A stretch of 33,276 nt of DNA from Armatimonadetes bacterium CG06_land_8_20_14_3_00_66_21 (GTDB taxonomy: Bacteria; Armatimonadota; Abditibacteriia; CG2-30-66-41). Numbering within the stretch: position 1 is the stretch's first letter; the number at the start of each line of letters is the position of its first letter. Where the stretch lies: contig PEVN01000291.1 in assembly GCA_002779825.1 (NCBI GenBank), positions 1 to 33,276 on the forward strand, given 5' to 3'. The translations under genes were made by a program, and so were the position numbers. Of this stretch, positions 1 through 6,232 are shown one piece after another. The notes below the pieces were generated by a model. That model saw only the letters and a list, made by a program, of their open reading frames with translations. It was not told where the DNA came from and did no database searches.

Positions 1-575
1 ACGCACCCTCCCCGGTTCAGGGCGTCTCGTTGTCCGCCGGAAACGAAGCGAAGTACCTCGAGCAGGTCCAGCGCCGTTTGGGAAGGAGTTGGCGGAGTCG
101 GCGGTGGCACAGGTGGCAACCCCACAACAATCCCCAAGGTTGTCCGCGCGACAGTTCCGCCCGTCGCCGCGGCCAGGATCTCCAAGGCATCCAGCGCGGA
201 GGTCGACTTCATCGTCAAGGAGACCTCGCTAGGATCGCTCCCTGCGGGGAGACCGCAAAACACAGGAACCTCCAACTGGTCATGCAGGGCAGAGAGCAGT
301 TGGAGGAGTGTCGGTGACTGGCTTGGCAGCCTGAGGCGCACAGCGCTCAAGTGGCGAGCTTCTTCGGGCGAGAGCCTTGGCAGCGCCAGCCGAGGCATGT
401 TGTCCTCTGCGAAGGCCCGGCAGGATATGCTGCCCCAAGGCCCCAGAGCGGAGAGTGCCAGCATCCCTGCGCGCGCCCAGTGTTGGCGCTGTCTGCGCAG
501 CGCCGGTTGTTCCCCGCCTTTGTGCGCCTGGTTCCCCGCCAGAGGTGCGTCCTTGTCACGAGGCATGTCGCACAT
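1..575 (-). CDS. Secreted protein with STN-like (secretin/TonB short N-terminal) domain, 3' end outside window
   Basis: I translated this frame by hand: it stays open from an ATG at 575 to the left edge (at least 191 residues). AGGAG lies about 9 nt before the start, and an in-frame stop lies just upstream. Residues 30-58 form a hydrophobic stretch ending in AFAED, which looks like a signal peptide behind a basic leader. Residues 65-150 hold the pattern LLQLLSALHDQLEVPVFCG, then VSLTMKSTSALDALEIL and TLGIVVGL. This resembles the STN fold found at the N terminus of secretins, TonB receptors and related export proteins. A proline- and threonine-rich linker follows. It lies 55 nt downstream of the displaced tail of the SPASM gene on the same strand, so the two may be co-transcribed. 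The STN call is by pattern only, and the function of the missing C terminus is unknown. Confidence 0.72.
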   Translation of the reverse strand, partial: MCDMPRDKDAPLAGNQAHKGGEQPALRRQRQHWARAGMLALSALGPWGSISCRAFAEDNMPRLALPRLSPEEARHLSAVRLRLPSQSPTLLQLLSALHDQLEVPVFCGLPAGSDPSEVSLTMKSTSALDALEILAAATGGTVARTTLGIVVGLPPVPPPTPPTPSQTALDLLEVLRFVSGGQRDALNRGGC

Positions 576-630
576 CGTCCATCACTCCTCGTCCTTCGCC
601 TCTGATACCAGCCGAGACAGGGACCTCTGA

Positions 631-924
631 CTAACAACGCGCCACGCGGCGAGCTTGGAGGTCTGGGGTCTTCTCGGCGAGCAGTCGTCGAGCAACGTGC
701 CACGTCAATTGCGGCAGCAGTTCCTGGCACATCCGGCACCACCACTGGCGGTAGTCGAAGTCCGTCGTAGCCGCAGCCGTCTCCGTAGCCGCGCCCGCCA
801 AGGGCGAGGAGTCGGCGTCTCGGTGGCTGTCCACGCGCTGGCGCGCGCGGCTACAACGACCAGACAGTGGACGTTCGTGGAGGCTGGCGGTGGCTGTCCA
901 CGCGCTGGCGCGCGCGGCTACACC
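631..924 (-). pseudogene. Displaced C-terminal tail of the SPASM gene beyond an in-frame TAG
   Basis: This stretch is in exactly the same frame as the SPASM gene upstream and is separated from it by one TAG at 925-927. Up to about 800 it consists of repeat-derived codons. From there to the stop at 631 it reads DFDYRQWWCRMCQELLPQL followed by TWHVARRLLAEK. That pattern (acidic residue, Tyr, Cys, then a Leu/Pro/Trp-rich helix) is typical of the tail that follows the last SPASM cysteines in this superfamily. I infer that the ancestral gene ran from 2334 to 631 and that the repeat array expanded inside it. A separate small gene from a GTG at 834 is possible, but that start lies inside a repeat unit and has no ribosome binding site. 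Confidence 0.55.
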
Positions 925-1052
925 CTACATCGCAGTCATGGATGCCACGGCCAAAGTGGCTGTCCACGCGCTGGCGCGCGCGGCTACCCCCATCTCGACT
1001 GTATTTCTACTCCCAGCAGGGTCGCTGTCCACGCGCTGGCGCGCGCGGCTAC
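823..1052. repeat. Four 32-bp direct repeats with three unique 33-35-bp spacers (CRISPR-like geometry)
   Basis: Units lie at 823-854, 890-921, 956-987 and 1021-1052. The first three are identical, beginning GTGGCTGTCCACGCGC and ending GCGCGCGGCTAC. The last differs at its third base. Spacers at 855-889 (35 nt), 922-955 (34) and 988-1020 (33) are unrelated to each other, and the third is visibly less GC-rich than its surroundings. Repeat length, spacer length and a degenerate terminal copy all fit a minimal CRISPR array. Against that, no cas gene is visible, the array lies inside a reading frame, and a diverged copy of the unit sits at 17758-17789 in an unrelated gene. A dispersed REP-like family that has gone tandem is therefore more likely. 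Confidence 0.85.
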
Positions 1053-2334
1053 GGTGTTCGAGCGCCATGGCCGGGCAACCGCCGGCGCAGAGGTGGCGCC
1101 ACTGGCAGTCGGCGCACTCCGGGAGGTTCGATACGTGCGTCTTGTACAACAGCCGGTTGAGCACGAACGACTTGGCGTAGGCCGCCCCCGGGTCGTGCGC
1201 CGTGCCCAGGCAGTGACCGTCGCCGCACAGCCCGTAGCAGGGGTGCGCGTTGCCGGTGGAGTCGATGGCGACGGCGGTGCCGAAGGGCATGCCGCAGTAC
1301 CAGCCGGAGCCGCCGTGCACCAGCCGGTTCACGATCCCGGCTGTCGGCTCCACCCGCTCGAAGGCGGCACCGGAGGCCGCGTGCGCGCGCAGCAGCAAGT
1401 CGGCGAAGGCCGTCGGATTGGGTACCTCGGCAACTGGGTCGCTGGGTAACTGGGGGAGGAGCTGGACCGAGGTTGCTGGTGGGAGATCGCGGACCAAGCT
1501 GAGCGCCCAGTCTCCGGCTTGCAGGTCCTGTTCCCCCACGCTCAGCCGCACGGTCACAGGAATATCGCGCTTTGCCAGTTCGGCCAGCGTTCGTTGGGCC
1601 GGCTCACTGGTCAATACCGGCACCGGCCAGTCGAAGGCGAAGCGCGGGGAGGCGTTTGCCCCTCGGCACTGCTCAACGACCGAGGGGGGAAGCTGGGCCG
1701 CTGAGGTGGCCAGCACGTATCCGGGGCTGCGCTTCTTGGCCTTTCCGCAGTGTGCCTCCGCGAAGCTCATCGCCTCGCCCGCAGCCTGCCACCTTGCTTC
1801 GTCCTCCCCCAGCCCCAAGAACACGACCTCGCAGGCGCCGTTGGCGCTCATGCCCCGCAACGTCCGAGCAATGGCAGCGTGCGCCACTTCCTGCGGCATG
1901 TCGCCGTCGCCGTTGCGGCCCGTCAGGAACAGGTGAAGCGTGCTCCGCTGCTTCGGGGCTGTGAGGTCTTGCTGGGCGGGGATCTCGGGGTGCTCCGGCG
2001 AGCCCGCCGGCACGAGAAGGCGATGGGCCTTCAGCGCCTGCAGCAAGGTGTGCTCATCCCCCGCCGGGTCGGGAGACCTGTCGGTCAGGTGAGGGGGACG
2101 GTCGGGAGACCCGTCCCCAGCTCCATCCAGAGACCCATTCCCGACTCCGCCCTTCTCCGTGCTCTCAGTGACTCCGTGGTTGCCTGCCCTGTCCAAGACG
2201 CTCAGCACGAACTCCCGCCCTGCGGCGAAGTACAGCAGCCCGCCCTTGCGCGTGTTGGCCAACACCAACTCCCGCCCGTCATCGAGGCGGAGCAGGTTGT
2301 GCGTCAGCTTCAGTTGTCTGTCCGCGGAAGCCAT
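925..2334 (-). CDS. SPASM-domain peptide-maturase-like protein lacking the radical SAM cluster motif
   Basis: The product of about 469 residues looks like a radical SAM/SPASM maturase that has lost its catalytic cluster. The SPASM part is intact: Cys347, Cys366, Cys370 and Cys375, then CADCQWRHLCAGGC (Cys407, 410, 416, 420), enough for auxiliary iron-sulfur clusters. At residues 131-155, where the CxxxCxxC loop should follow a LHLFLT strand, the chain goes directly to GRNGDGDMPQEVA with no cysteine, and the later GGEP strand is degenerate (VFLGLGED). The N-terminal 50 residues could be a PqqD-like recognition region. Residues 55-95 are a low-complexity linker made by palindromic repeats. I chose ATG 2334 over ATG 2370 because GGAG sits 9 nt before it and a promoter at 2388-2416 would leave almost no leader for 2370. 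The last 45 codons run into the repeat array. Its substrate is unknown. Confidence 0.7.
   Translation of the reverse strand: MASADRQLKLTHNLLRLDDGRELVLANTRKGGLLYFAAGREFVLSVLDRAGNHGVTESTEKGGVGNGSLDGAGDGSPDRPPHLTDRSPDPAGDEHTLLQALKAHRLLVPAGSPEHPEIPAQQDLTAPKQRSTLHLFLTGRNGDGDMPQEVAHAAIARTLRGMSANGACEVVFLGLGEDEARWQAAGEAMSFAEAHCGKAKKRSPGYVLATSAAQLPPSVVEQCRGANASPRFAFDWPVPVLTSEPAQRTLAELAKRDIPVTVRLSVGEQDLQAGDWALSLVRDLPPATSVQLLPQLPSDPVAEVPNPTAFADLLLRAHAASGAAFERVEPTAGIVNRLVHGGSGWYCGMPFGTAVAIDSTGNAHPCYGLCGDGHCLGTAHDPGAAYAKSFVLNRLLYKTHVSNLPECADCQWRHLCAGGCPAMALEHRSRARQRVDSDPAGSRNTVEMGVAARASAWTATLAVASMTAM
2067..2118. repeat. Two copies of the palindromic 12-mer GGTCGGGAGACC inside the SPASM gene
   Basis: GGTCGGGAGACC occurs at 2067-2078 and again at 2100-2111. 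The second copy is embedded in an 8-bp stem, GGGGACGG at 2094-2101 with CCGTCCCC at 2111-2118. Each 12-mer is a GGTC/GACC stem around a GGGA loop. The region translates as the Asp/Gly/Ser/Pro-rich linker at residues 60-92 of the SPASM protein. A third exact copy is at 28709-28720. Confidence 0.7.
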
Positions 2335-2387
2335 TCGGCGCGTCTCCCCAGTCTCCCGAGCACGACGCATTCTCTCGGGATTGCATT

Positions 2388-2416
2388 AGTATACGCGACG
2401 GGCAGCGCCACGCCAA
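2388..2416 (-). promoter_or_regulatory. Sigma-70-like promoter of the SPASM gene
   Basis: On the minus strand TTGGCG (2416-2411) is followed after exactly 17 nt by TATACT (2393-2388). Transcription would start near 2381, leaving about 47 nt of leader before ATG 2334. Confidence 0.5.
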
Positions 2417-2543
2417 CGTGGAAAACCACGGATTCGACACGTGGTTTTGTGTTGGTTCAGCCTGAATTGGACAAACGCGGTTCTCGCGTTCGTGTGTTGC
2501 GTCGCGTTAGGACGGGTTGCGTTTTCTTAGGCATGGGGGTTCT

Positions 2544-2618
2544 GGAAATCCGTGGCGGGTGTTTGTGAGTCCGGGTTGGGGGAGCCAGAGTGACGGCTCC
2601 CCCAGGAGACGGATTTCC
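2544..2618. repeat. Nested inverted repeat, 75 bp
   Basis: Two perfect 10-bp inverted repeats are nested. The outer arms are GGAAATCCGT (2544-2553) and ACGGATTTCC (2609-2618). The inner arms are TGGGGGAGCC (2577-2586) and GGCTCCCCCA (2595-2604) around an 8-nt loop. The element lies just downstream of the transposase remnant, so it could be a terminal structure of that insertion or a terminator for it. There is no T-tract. Otherwise I see no gene between 2417 and 2662. Confidence 0.6.
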
Positions 2619-3197
2619 GTCACCGAACCGGCTATTCCTGTGGACTCGCAGAGTTCCTTGGGTTACTCGCCAGCAGAGCCTGCTTCCGCCGGCCCAGTGG
2701 GCACCCCGCGGCCGGCAACAGGATACTCACCTCCTTCGGCCTCGTCAAGAACGAGTTGGCGGCGAGCGGCGCGACGTTCGCGAGCCGCTGCCAGCTTGCG
2801 TTCACGCTCGGCGAAGATGGCTTCGGCGCGACCTTCCAGCTTGTCTCTGGGCGTGACATACCCAAGGGCGCTGTGGAGCCGGACCTCGTTGTGGTGGGTG
2901 ACGAAGTTGGCGACGATCCGCCGGGCGTCTTCCAGGGAGAGCGGCGTACCCGGACGCAGGCATTCGCCTTTGAGCGTGCCGTGGAAGCGCTCTAACTTGC
3001 CGTTGCTCTGCGGGTAGTACGGCGAGGTCTTCACGTGAGTCATGCCGGAGACGCGGATGAACTGCTTGAAGTCCTTGGCGATGAACTGCGGACCGTTGTC
3101 CGAGATGATCCGCGGCTGGGCGTCGGGGAACTGCTCCCGAGCGCGCTGCAGGATCGTTTCCACGTCGCGCTCGGTCATGCTCTCCCGGATCTCCCAT

Positions 3198-3214
3198 GGA
3201 ACTCACTGAGTTCC
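3198..3214. repeat. 17-nt palindromic insertion breaking the transposase frame
   Basis: GGAACTC-ACT-GAGTTCC is a perfect 7-bp stem with a 3-nt loop. Deleting exactly these 17 nt joins SIVR to WEIRESM in one frame, as expected for this transposase family. Confidence 0.75.
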
Positions 3215-3270
3215 CGCACGATGGAGCGGCTGTGGCCGTCTAACACGCTGCACAGGTAGTAGAACGTGCG

Positions 3271-3287
3271 CAAACTCTTCGAGTTTG
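3271..3287. repeat. 17-nt palindromic insertion, in-frame in the transposase
   Basis: CAAACTC-TTC-GAGTTTG has the same 7-3-7 design and the same inner AACTC/GAGTT stem as the palindrome 73 nt away. With one extra base it adds six codons (SNSKSL) between YLNIC and RTFYYLC, where family members usually have only one or two residues. Confidence 0.7.
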
Positions 3288-3795
3288 AGCAGATGTTCAG
3301 GTACGACACGTCGATATGCCAGTGCTCGTGGGGGGCGCTGGGCTGCTGGAAGCCAGTGCCTTTGCGCGAGGGCTTGCCGTTCCAGCGCCGGAGCCGCGGG
3401 GCGACCGGCGCCGGCCCAGAGACGAGCACAGCCTGCCCGCTCAAGCTCCGCTCAGCAGGAGAGCGCGCCGTAGCGACATCGGTCAAGCTGTCCCTGCTGT
3501 ACGGTTTGCCTGCGACATGGTGCCCAACCAACGGGCAAGCCGCCACCCATCGCCTGATGCCTCCCGCGCCCTGCTCCTTCACTCCTTCACCCTCTCCCCC
3601 GTTCACCCCGTCAGGGGCGAACCGCGGCTCGAAGAGGAGCTGACCGGTCTTCAGCGCACCCAGCACCCGCGTCTGGCCGGAGGGTGACCTCGACGTGGCT
3701 CACTGACCGGGCTCGGCAGCGCGGCCATATCGGGACTGAGAGGGAATTCCGGCACTCGGTCGCGAACACATGCTGACGCGCGATCCTGAGGGCCG

Positions 3796-3815
3796 CAGTC
3801 CGCAATCCCAAATCG
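3796..3815 (+). repeat. Half-copy of a CAATCT/AAATC-rich dispersed repeat
   Basis: CAGTCCGCAATCCCAAATC matches, with two differences, the right arm of the inverted repeat at 31290-31432. Both copies sit just upstream of the ribosome binding site of a secreted-protein gene. Confidence 0.5.
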
Positions 3816-3828
3816 ACTAGGAGTTTTC

Positions 3829-5025
3829 ATGCGACACCCATTCCTGCTCTCCCTTCTCGTAGCGCTTCCCGTCGCCGTCTGCCTTGCCGAACAGGCTGTC
3901 CCCACGTTCACGAAGCTCCAACTCACCGACAAGTTCTACTGCGAAGGGGCGGCCTCCGCCGACTTCAACAAGGACGGCAAGCTGGACGTTGTGTCTGGGC
4001 CGTTCTGGTACGAGGGACCGGGCTTCCAGACGAAGCACGAGGTGCGACCGGCGCAAGCGTTCGACCCGGCCAACTACTCCGACAACTTCCTCACCTTCAC
4101 TGGCGACTTCAACGGCGACGGCTGGGCTGACATCTTCTACGCTCCGTTCCCGGGCGAAGCGGGGTTCTGGTACGAAAACCCGGCCGACAAGGAAGCCGCC
4201 TGGAAGCAGCACGCGGCGTTTGAGCCGGTGGACAACGAATCGCCGATGATGGGCGACCTCAACGGTGACGGTCGGCCGGACCTGATCTTCAACGCTAACG
4301 GGTGCCTGGGCTACGCAACGTATGACCCCGCCAAGCCGGACGAGCCTTGGACCTTCCATCCCGTCACGCCCAAGGCAGACTACCAGCGCTTCACGCACGG
4401 GATCGGCTTCGGCGACGTGAACGGCGACGGGCGCAACGACCTGCTCGAAGCCGGCGGCTGGTGGGAGCAGCCTGCCGACGCCAAGCCGGGCGAGCTCTGG
4501 ACCAAACACCCGTTCCGGTTCGCCGCCGCCGCCTGCCAGATGTACCTGTACGAGGTCGATGGAGACGGTCGGAACGATGTGATCACCGTCTGGCACTGCC
4601 ACCAATACGGGCTCGTCTGGTGGAAGCAGGTCCCCGACACAGCGGGCGGGATCGGCTGGGAGCAACAGGTGATCCTGGCGCCCCAGCCCGACCTGGCGTC
4701 GCCCGCCCTGCGCGTCAGCCAACTGCACGCCATGGAACTGGTCGACATGAACGGCGACGGGCTGAAGGACATCCTGATCGGCAAGCGGTTCTGGTCCCAC
4801 GGTCCCAAAGGCGACGTGGAGGCAGCGGCCCCCGCCGTCGTGTATTGGTTCGAACTTCGCCGCGACCCCGCCAAGGGCGTCGAGTTCGTCCCCCACCTGA
4901 TCGACGACAACTCCGGAGTCGGCACCCAAGTCGCCGCTGCAGACCTCAACGGCGACGGTACCCCGGACGTGATCGTCGGCAACAAGAAAGGCACCTTCGT
5001 CCACCTGAGCCAGCCGGGGAGGTAG
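3829..5025 (+). CDS. Secreted FG-GAP/VCBS-repeat beta-propeller protein
   Basis: The 398-residue protein starts with a clear Sec signal peptide (FLLSLLVALPVAVCLAEQ). The mature part is built of repeats with calcium-binding loops of the form DxNxDGxxD: DFNKDGKLD, DFNGDGWAD, DLNGDGRPD, DVNGDGRND, EVDGDGRND, DMNGDGLKD and DLNGDGTPD. Seven loops spaced 40-60 residues apart fit a seven-bladed FG-GAP propeller that fills the whole mature chain. Conserved FWYE, WWEQ and VWWKQ motifs follow the loops. AGGAG precedes the ATG by 5 nt. The family is common in Planctomycetota and is thought to bind ligands or mediate surface contacts. No catalytic residue is visible. A long minus-strand frame covering the same bases has no family features and is a shadow. 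Confidence 0.9.
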   Translation: MRHPFLLSLLVALPVAVCLAEQAVPTFTKLQLTDKFYCEGAASADFNKDGKLDVVSGPFWYEGPGFQTKHEVRPAQAFDPANYSDNFLTFTGDFNGDGWADIFYAPFPGEAGFWYENPADKEAAWKQHAAFEPVDNESPMMGDLNGDGRPDLIFNANGCLGYATYDPAKPDEPWTFHPVTPKADYQRFTHGIGFGDVNGDGRNDLLEAGGWWEQPADAKPGELWTKHPFRFAAAACQMYLYEVDGDGRNDVITVWHCHQYGLVWWKQVPDTAGGIGWEQQVILAPQPDLASPALRVSQLHAMELVDMNGDGLKDILIGKRFWSHGPKGDVEAAAPAVVYWFELRRDPAKGVEFVPHLIDDNSGVGTQVAAADLNGDGTPDVIVGNKKGTFVHLSQPGR

Positions 5026-5155
5026 GGAGGGCAATGCGCGCTCGCGCTTTGCCGAGGACGGGAGTGCGTCCGGCCGCTACCGGCTAAGCCGCTACGTACC
5101 CGCGTGTTTCGCGTGACCCACCGAGCTGCCAAGGGGTGCCCGCCCGCCGCGGACC

Positions 5156-5252
5156 TGTAGGGCGAGAAATCCGTTTCCGCCTCCTCGCCGCGTGCTCCGC
5201 CGCGGCTGTGGTGAGCGCAAGGCGGAGCGGGAAAGGATTCCTCGCCCTACAC
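5156..5252. repeat. 97-bp imperfect palindrome in the 5026-5414 intergenic region
   Basis: The left arm (5156-5180) begins TGTAGGGCGAGAAATCC. Its complement begins TGTAGGGCGAGGAATCC and is carried at 5227-5252, with about three mismatches over 25 bp. Inside, CTCCGCC and GGCGGAG extend the stem. It looks like a REP/BIME-type element. The rest of the intergenic region holds no supportable gene. Confidence 0.6.
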
Positions 5253-5345
5253 AGCCCTACACAGCAAGAGCCGCCAGGCTGGCAGGGACGGAGAGCCTGC
5301 CCTACGGACCGAACCAGCTTCCCCGGGTCGCCCACCGCCGGCCGG

Positions 5346-5375
5346 TTGATGACCGCGGCGGACCTGGAGTATCCT
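5346..5375 (+). promoter_or_regulatory. Promoter of the DUF433/DUF5615 pair
   Basis: TTGATG (5346-5351) and TATCCT (5370-5375) are separated by 18 nt. The start codon of the first gene is 40 nt downstream of the -10 element. Confidence 0.4.
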
Positions 5376-5414
5376 GTGTGTCAGGACGCAGCTCCACGCT
5401 CAGAGGTGGGACCA

Positions 5415-5786
5415 ATGCAGCTTGAGGACTACTTCGACTTCCAGGCGCCGAATGACATCCGGATCAAAGGCCACCGGATCGGGATCGAGACGGTGCTGTA
5501 CGACTACATCCACCGCAGCCGCCAGCCCGAGGAGATCGTGCAGAGCTACCCGACGCTGACCCTTGAGGAAGTGCACGCTACCATCTTGTACTACCTGCAC
5601 AACAAGGAGCAGGTGGATCGGTACCTTACGGAGTGGCTCGAGTGGGGGCACCGGATGCGCGAGGAGCAGAAGCGGAACCCCACGCCTCTGATGCTCAAGA
5701 TCCGGCAGATCAAGGCAGAGCAGCTTGCAACGCAGAAGGCTTCTGGTGGACCCCCTGCCCATGGACACGCTCAGGTACTTGGTTGA
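5415..5786 (+). CDS. DUF433-family antitoxin-like protein
   Basis: The 123-residue protein has the DUF433 pattern: IRIKGHRIGIETVLYDYI near residues 13-30, then PEEIVQSYPTLTLEEVHATI and LYYLHNKEQVDRYL. This winged-helix family forms the antitoxin half of pairs with DUF5615 PIN-like proteins. The start at 5415 was chosen over longer in-frame starts because a GGTGGG stretch lies just before it and DUF433 begins there; upstream residues come from the palindrome region. The C-terminal 45 residues extend beyond the core and may wrap the toxin. Its end overlaps the next gene by 26 bp, as in translationally coupled toxin-antitoxin modules. Confidence 0.85.
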   Translation: MQLEDYFDFQAPNDIRIKGHRIGIETVLYDYIHRSRQPEEIVQSYPTLTLEEVHATILYYLHNKEQVDRYLTEWLEWGHRMREEQKRNPTPLMLKIRQIKAEQLATQKASGGPPAHGHAQVLG

Positions 5787-6126
5787 CGAGAACATCGGCC
5801 CGATGCTGAAAGACGCGCTCCTGCGCCAGGCACCGGAGTTGACCGTGTGGTGCGTCGGCGACCCGGGCGCGCCGCCTCTGGGAACGGCAGATCCGCAGAT
5901 TCTGGTGTGGTGTGAGGCGAAGGGGTCTGCCCTCGTCACCAACAATCGGGCCTCCATGCCCGTTCATCTCGCGGCTCACCTCAGGCACGGTGGTCACGTC
6001 CTCGGGATCTTCATCCTGAACCCGGGCATGACCGTGGGGCAGACGGTCGAGGAGTTGGTGCTCATTGCAGTGGCCGCTGACCCGGAGCACTACGCGGACC
6101 GAGTCAACTATCTGCCGGTGACGTGA
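5761..6126 (+). CDS. DUF5615 PIN-like putative toxin
   Basis: The 121-residue protein begins MDTLRYLVDENIGPML, the hallmark N terminus of DUF5615 proteins with its Asp-Glu metal-binding start. It continues with ILVWCEAKGSALVTNNRASM, which corresponds to the D-x-T-N-R/D region of PIN-like nucleases, and GHVLGIFIL. The family is predicted to cleave RNA and to be neutralised by the DUF433 partner encoded just upstream. I chose ATG 5761 over an in-frame start 36 nt earlier because the family begins at this Met. Activity is inferred from family only. Confidence 0.83.
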   Translation: MDTLRYLVDENIGPMLKDALLRQAPELTVWCVGDPGAPPLGTADPQILVWCEAKGSALVTNNRASMPVHLAAHLRHGGHVLGIFILNPGMTVGQTVEELVLIAVAADPEHYADRVNYLPVT

Positions 6127-6232
6127 ATTCTGCCCCCAGTCTGCCGGTCGAAGCGATTCGCCTCCACCTCCACGCTCAATCCTCGCTCCGTCGCGTGCAG
6201 CCACACCAGCCCGTACCCCGGGTTGCTCACCC

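Larger units (their letters stand above)
2663..3480 (-). pseudogene. Integrase-core (rve, DDE) transposase, frameshifted and N-terminally degenerate
   Basis: Two frames together encode an IS3/IS481-type integrase core. The first has RWNGKPSRKGTGF, HWHIDVSYLN (first catalytic Asp) and TFYYLCSVLDGHSRSIV. The second, starting near 3205, has WEIRESMTERDVE, IISDNGPQF (second Asp), TSPYYPQSNGKLER (catalytic Glu) and a basic coiled tail rich in ERERKLAAARERR. The frame breaks at 3198-3214, where a 17-nt palindrome interrupts the core. Removing it restores SIVRWEIRESM. A second palindrome at 3271-3287 adds six residues in frame. Upstream of about 3400 the usual helix-turn-helix part is not recognisable. 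This is an inactive insertion-sequence relic, and I could not define terminal repeats. The remaining sequence up to 3790 holds no gene I can support. Confidence 0.85.

Noticed and set aside
823..1052. Confident CRISPR-Cas locus
   Set aside because: The geometry fits, but there are only four repeats, no cas genes in 33 kb, an array embedded in a reading frame, and a diverged repeat copy in another gene. Kept as a repeat with the CRISPR reading open.
655..1449. 264-codon plus-strand frame across the repeat array
   Set aside because: Its content is repeated VAVHALARAAT from the 32-bp units plus antisense of the SPASM gene. The minus strand explains the region better.
3817..5034. 405-codon minus-strand frame opposite the FG-GAP gene
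   Set aside because: It is low in aromatic residues, has no domain pattern, and mirrors the codon bias of the plus-strand gene, which has a signal peptide and seven calcium loops.
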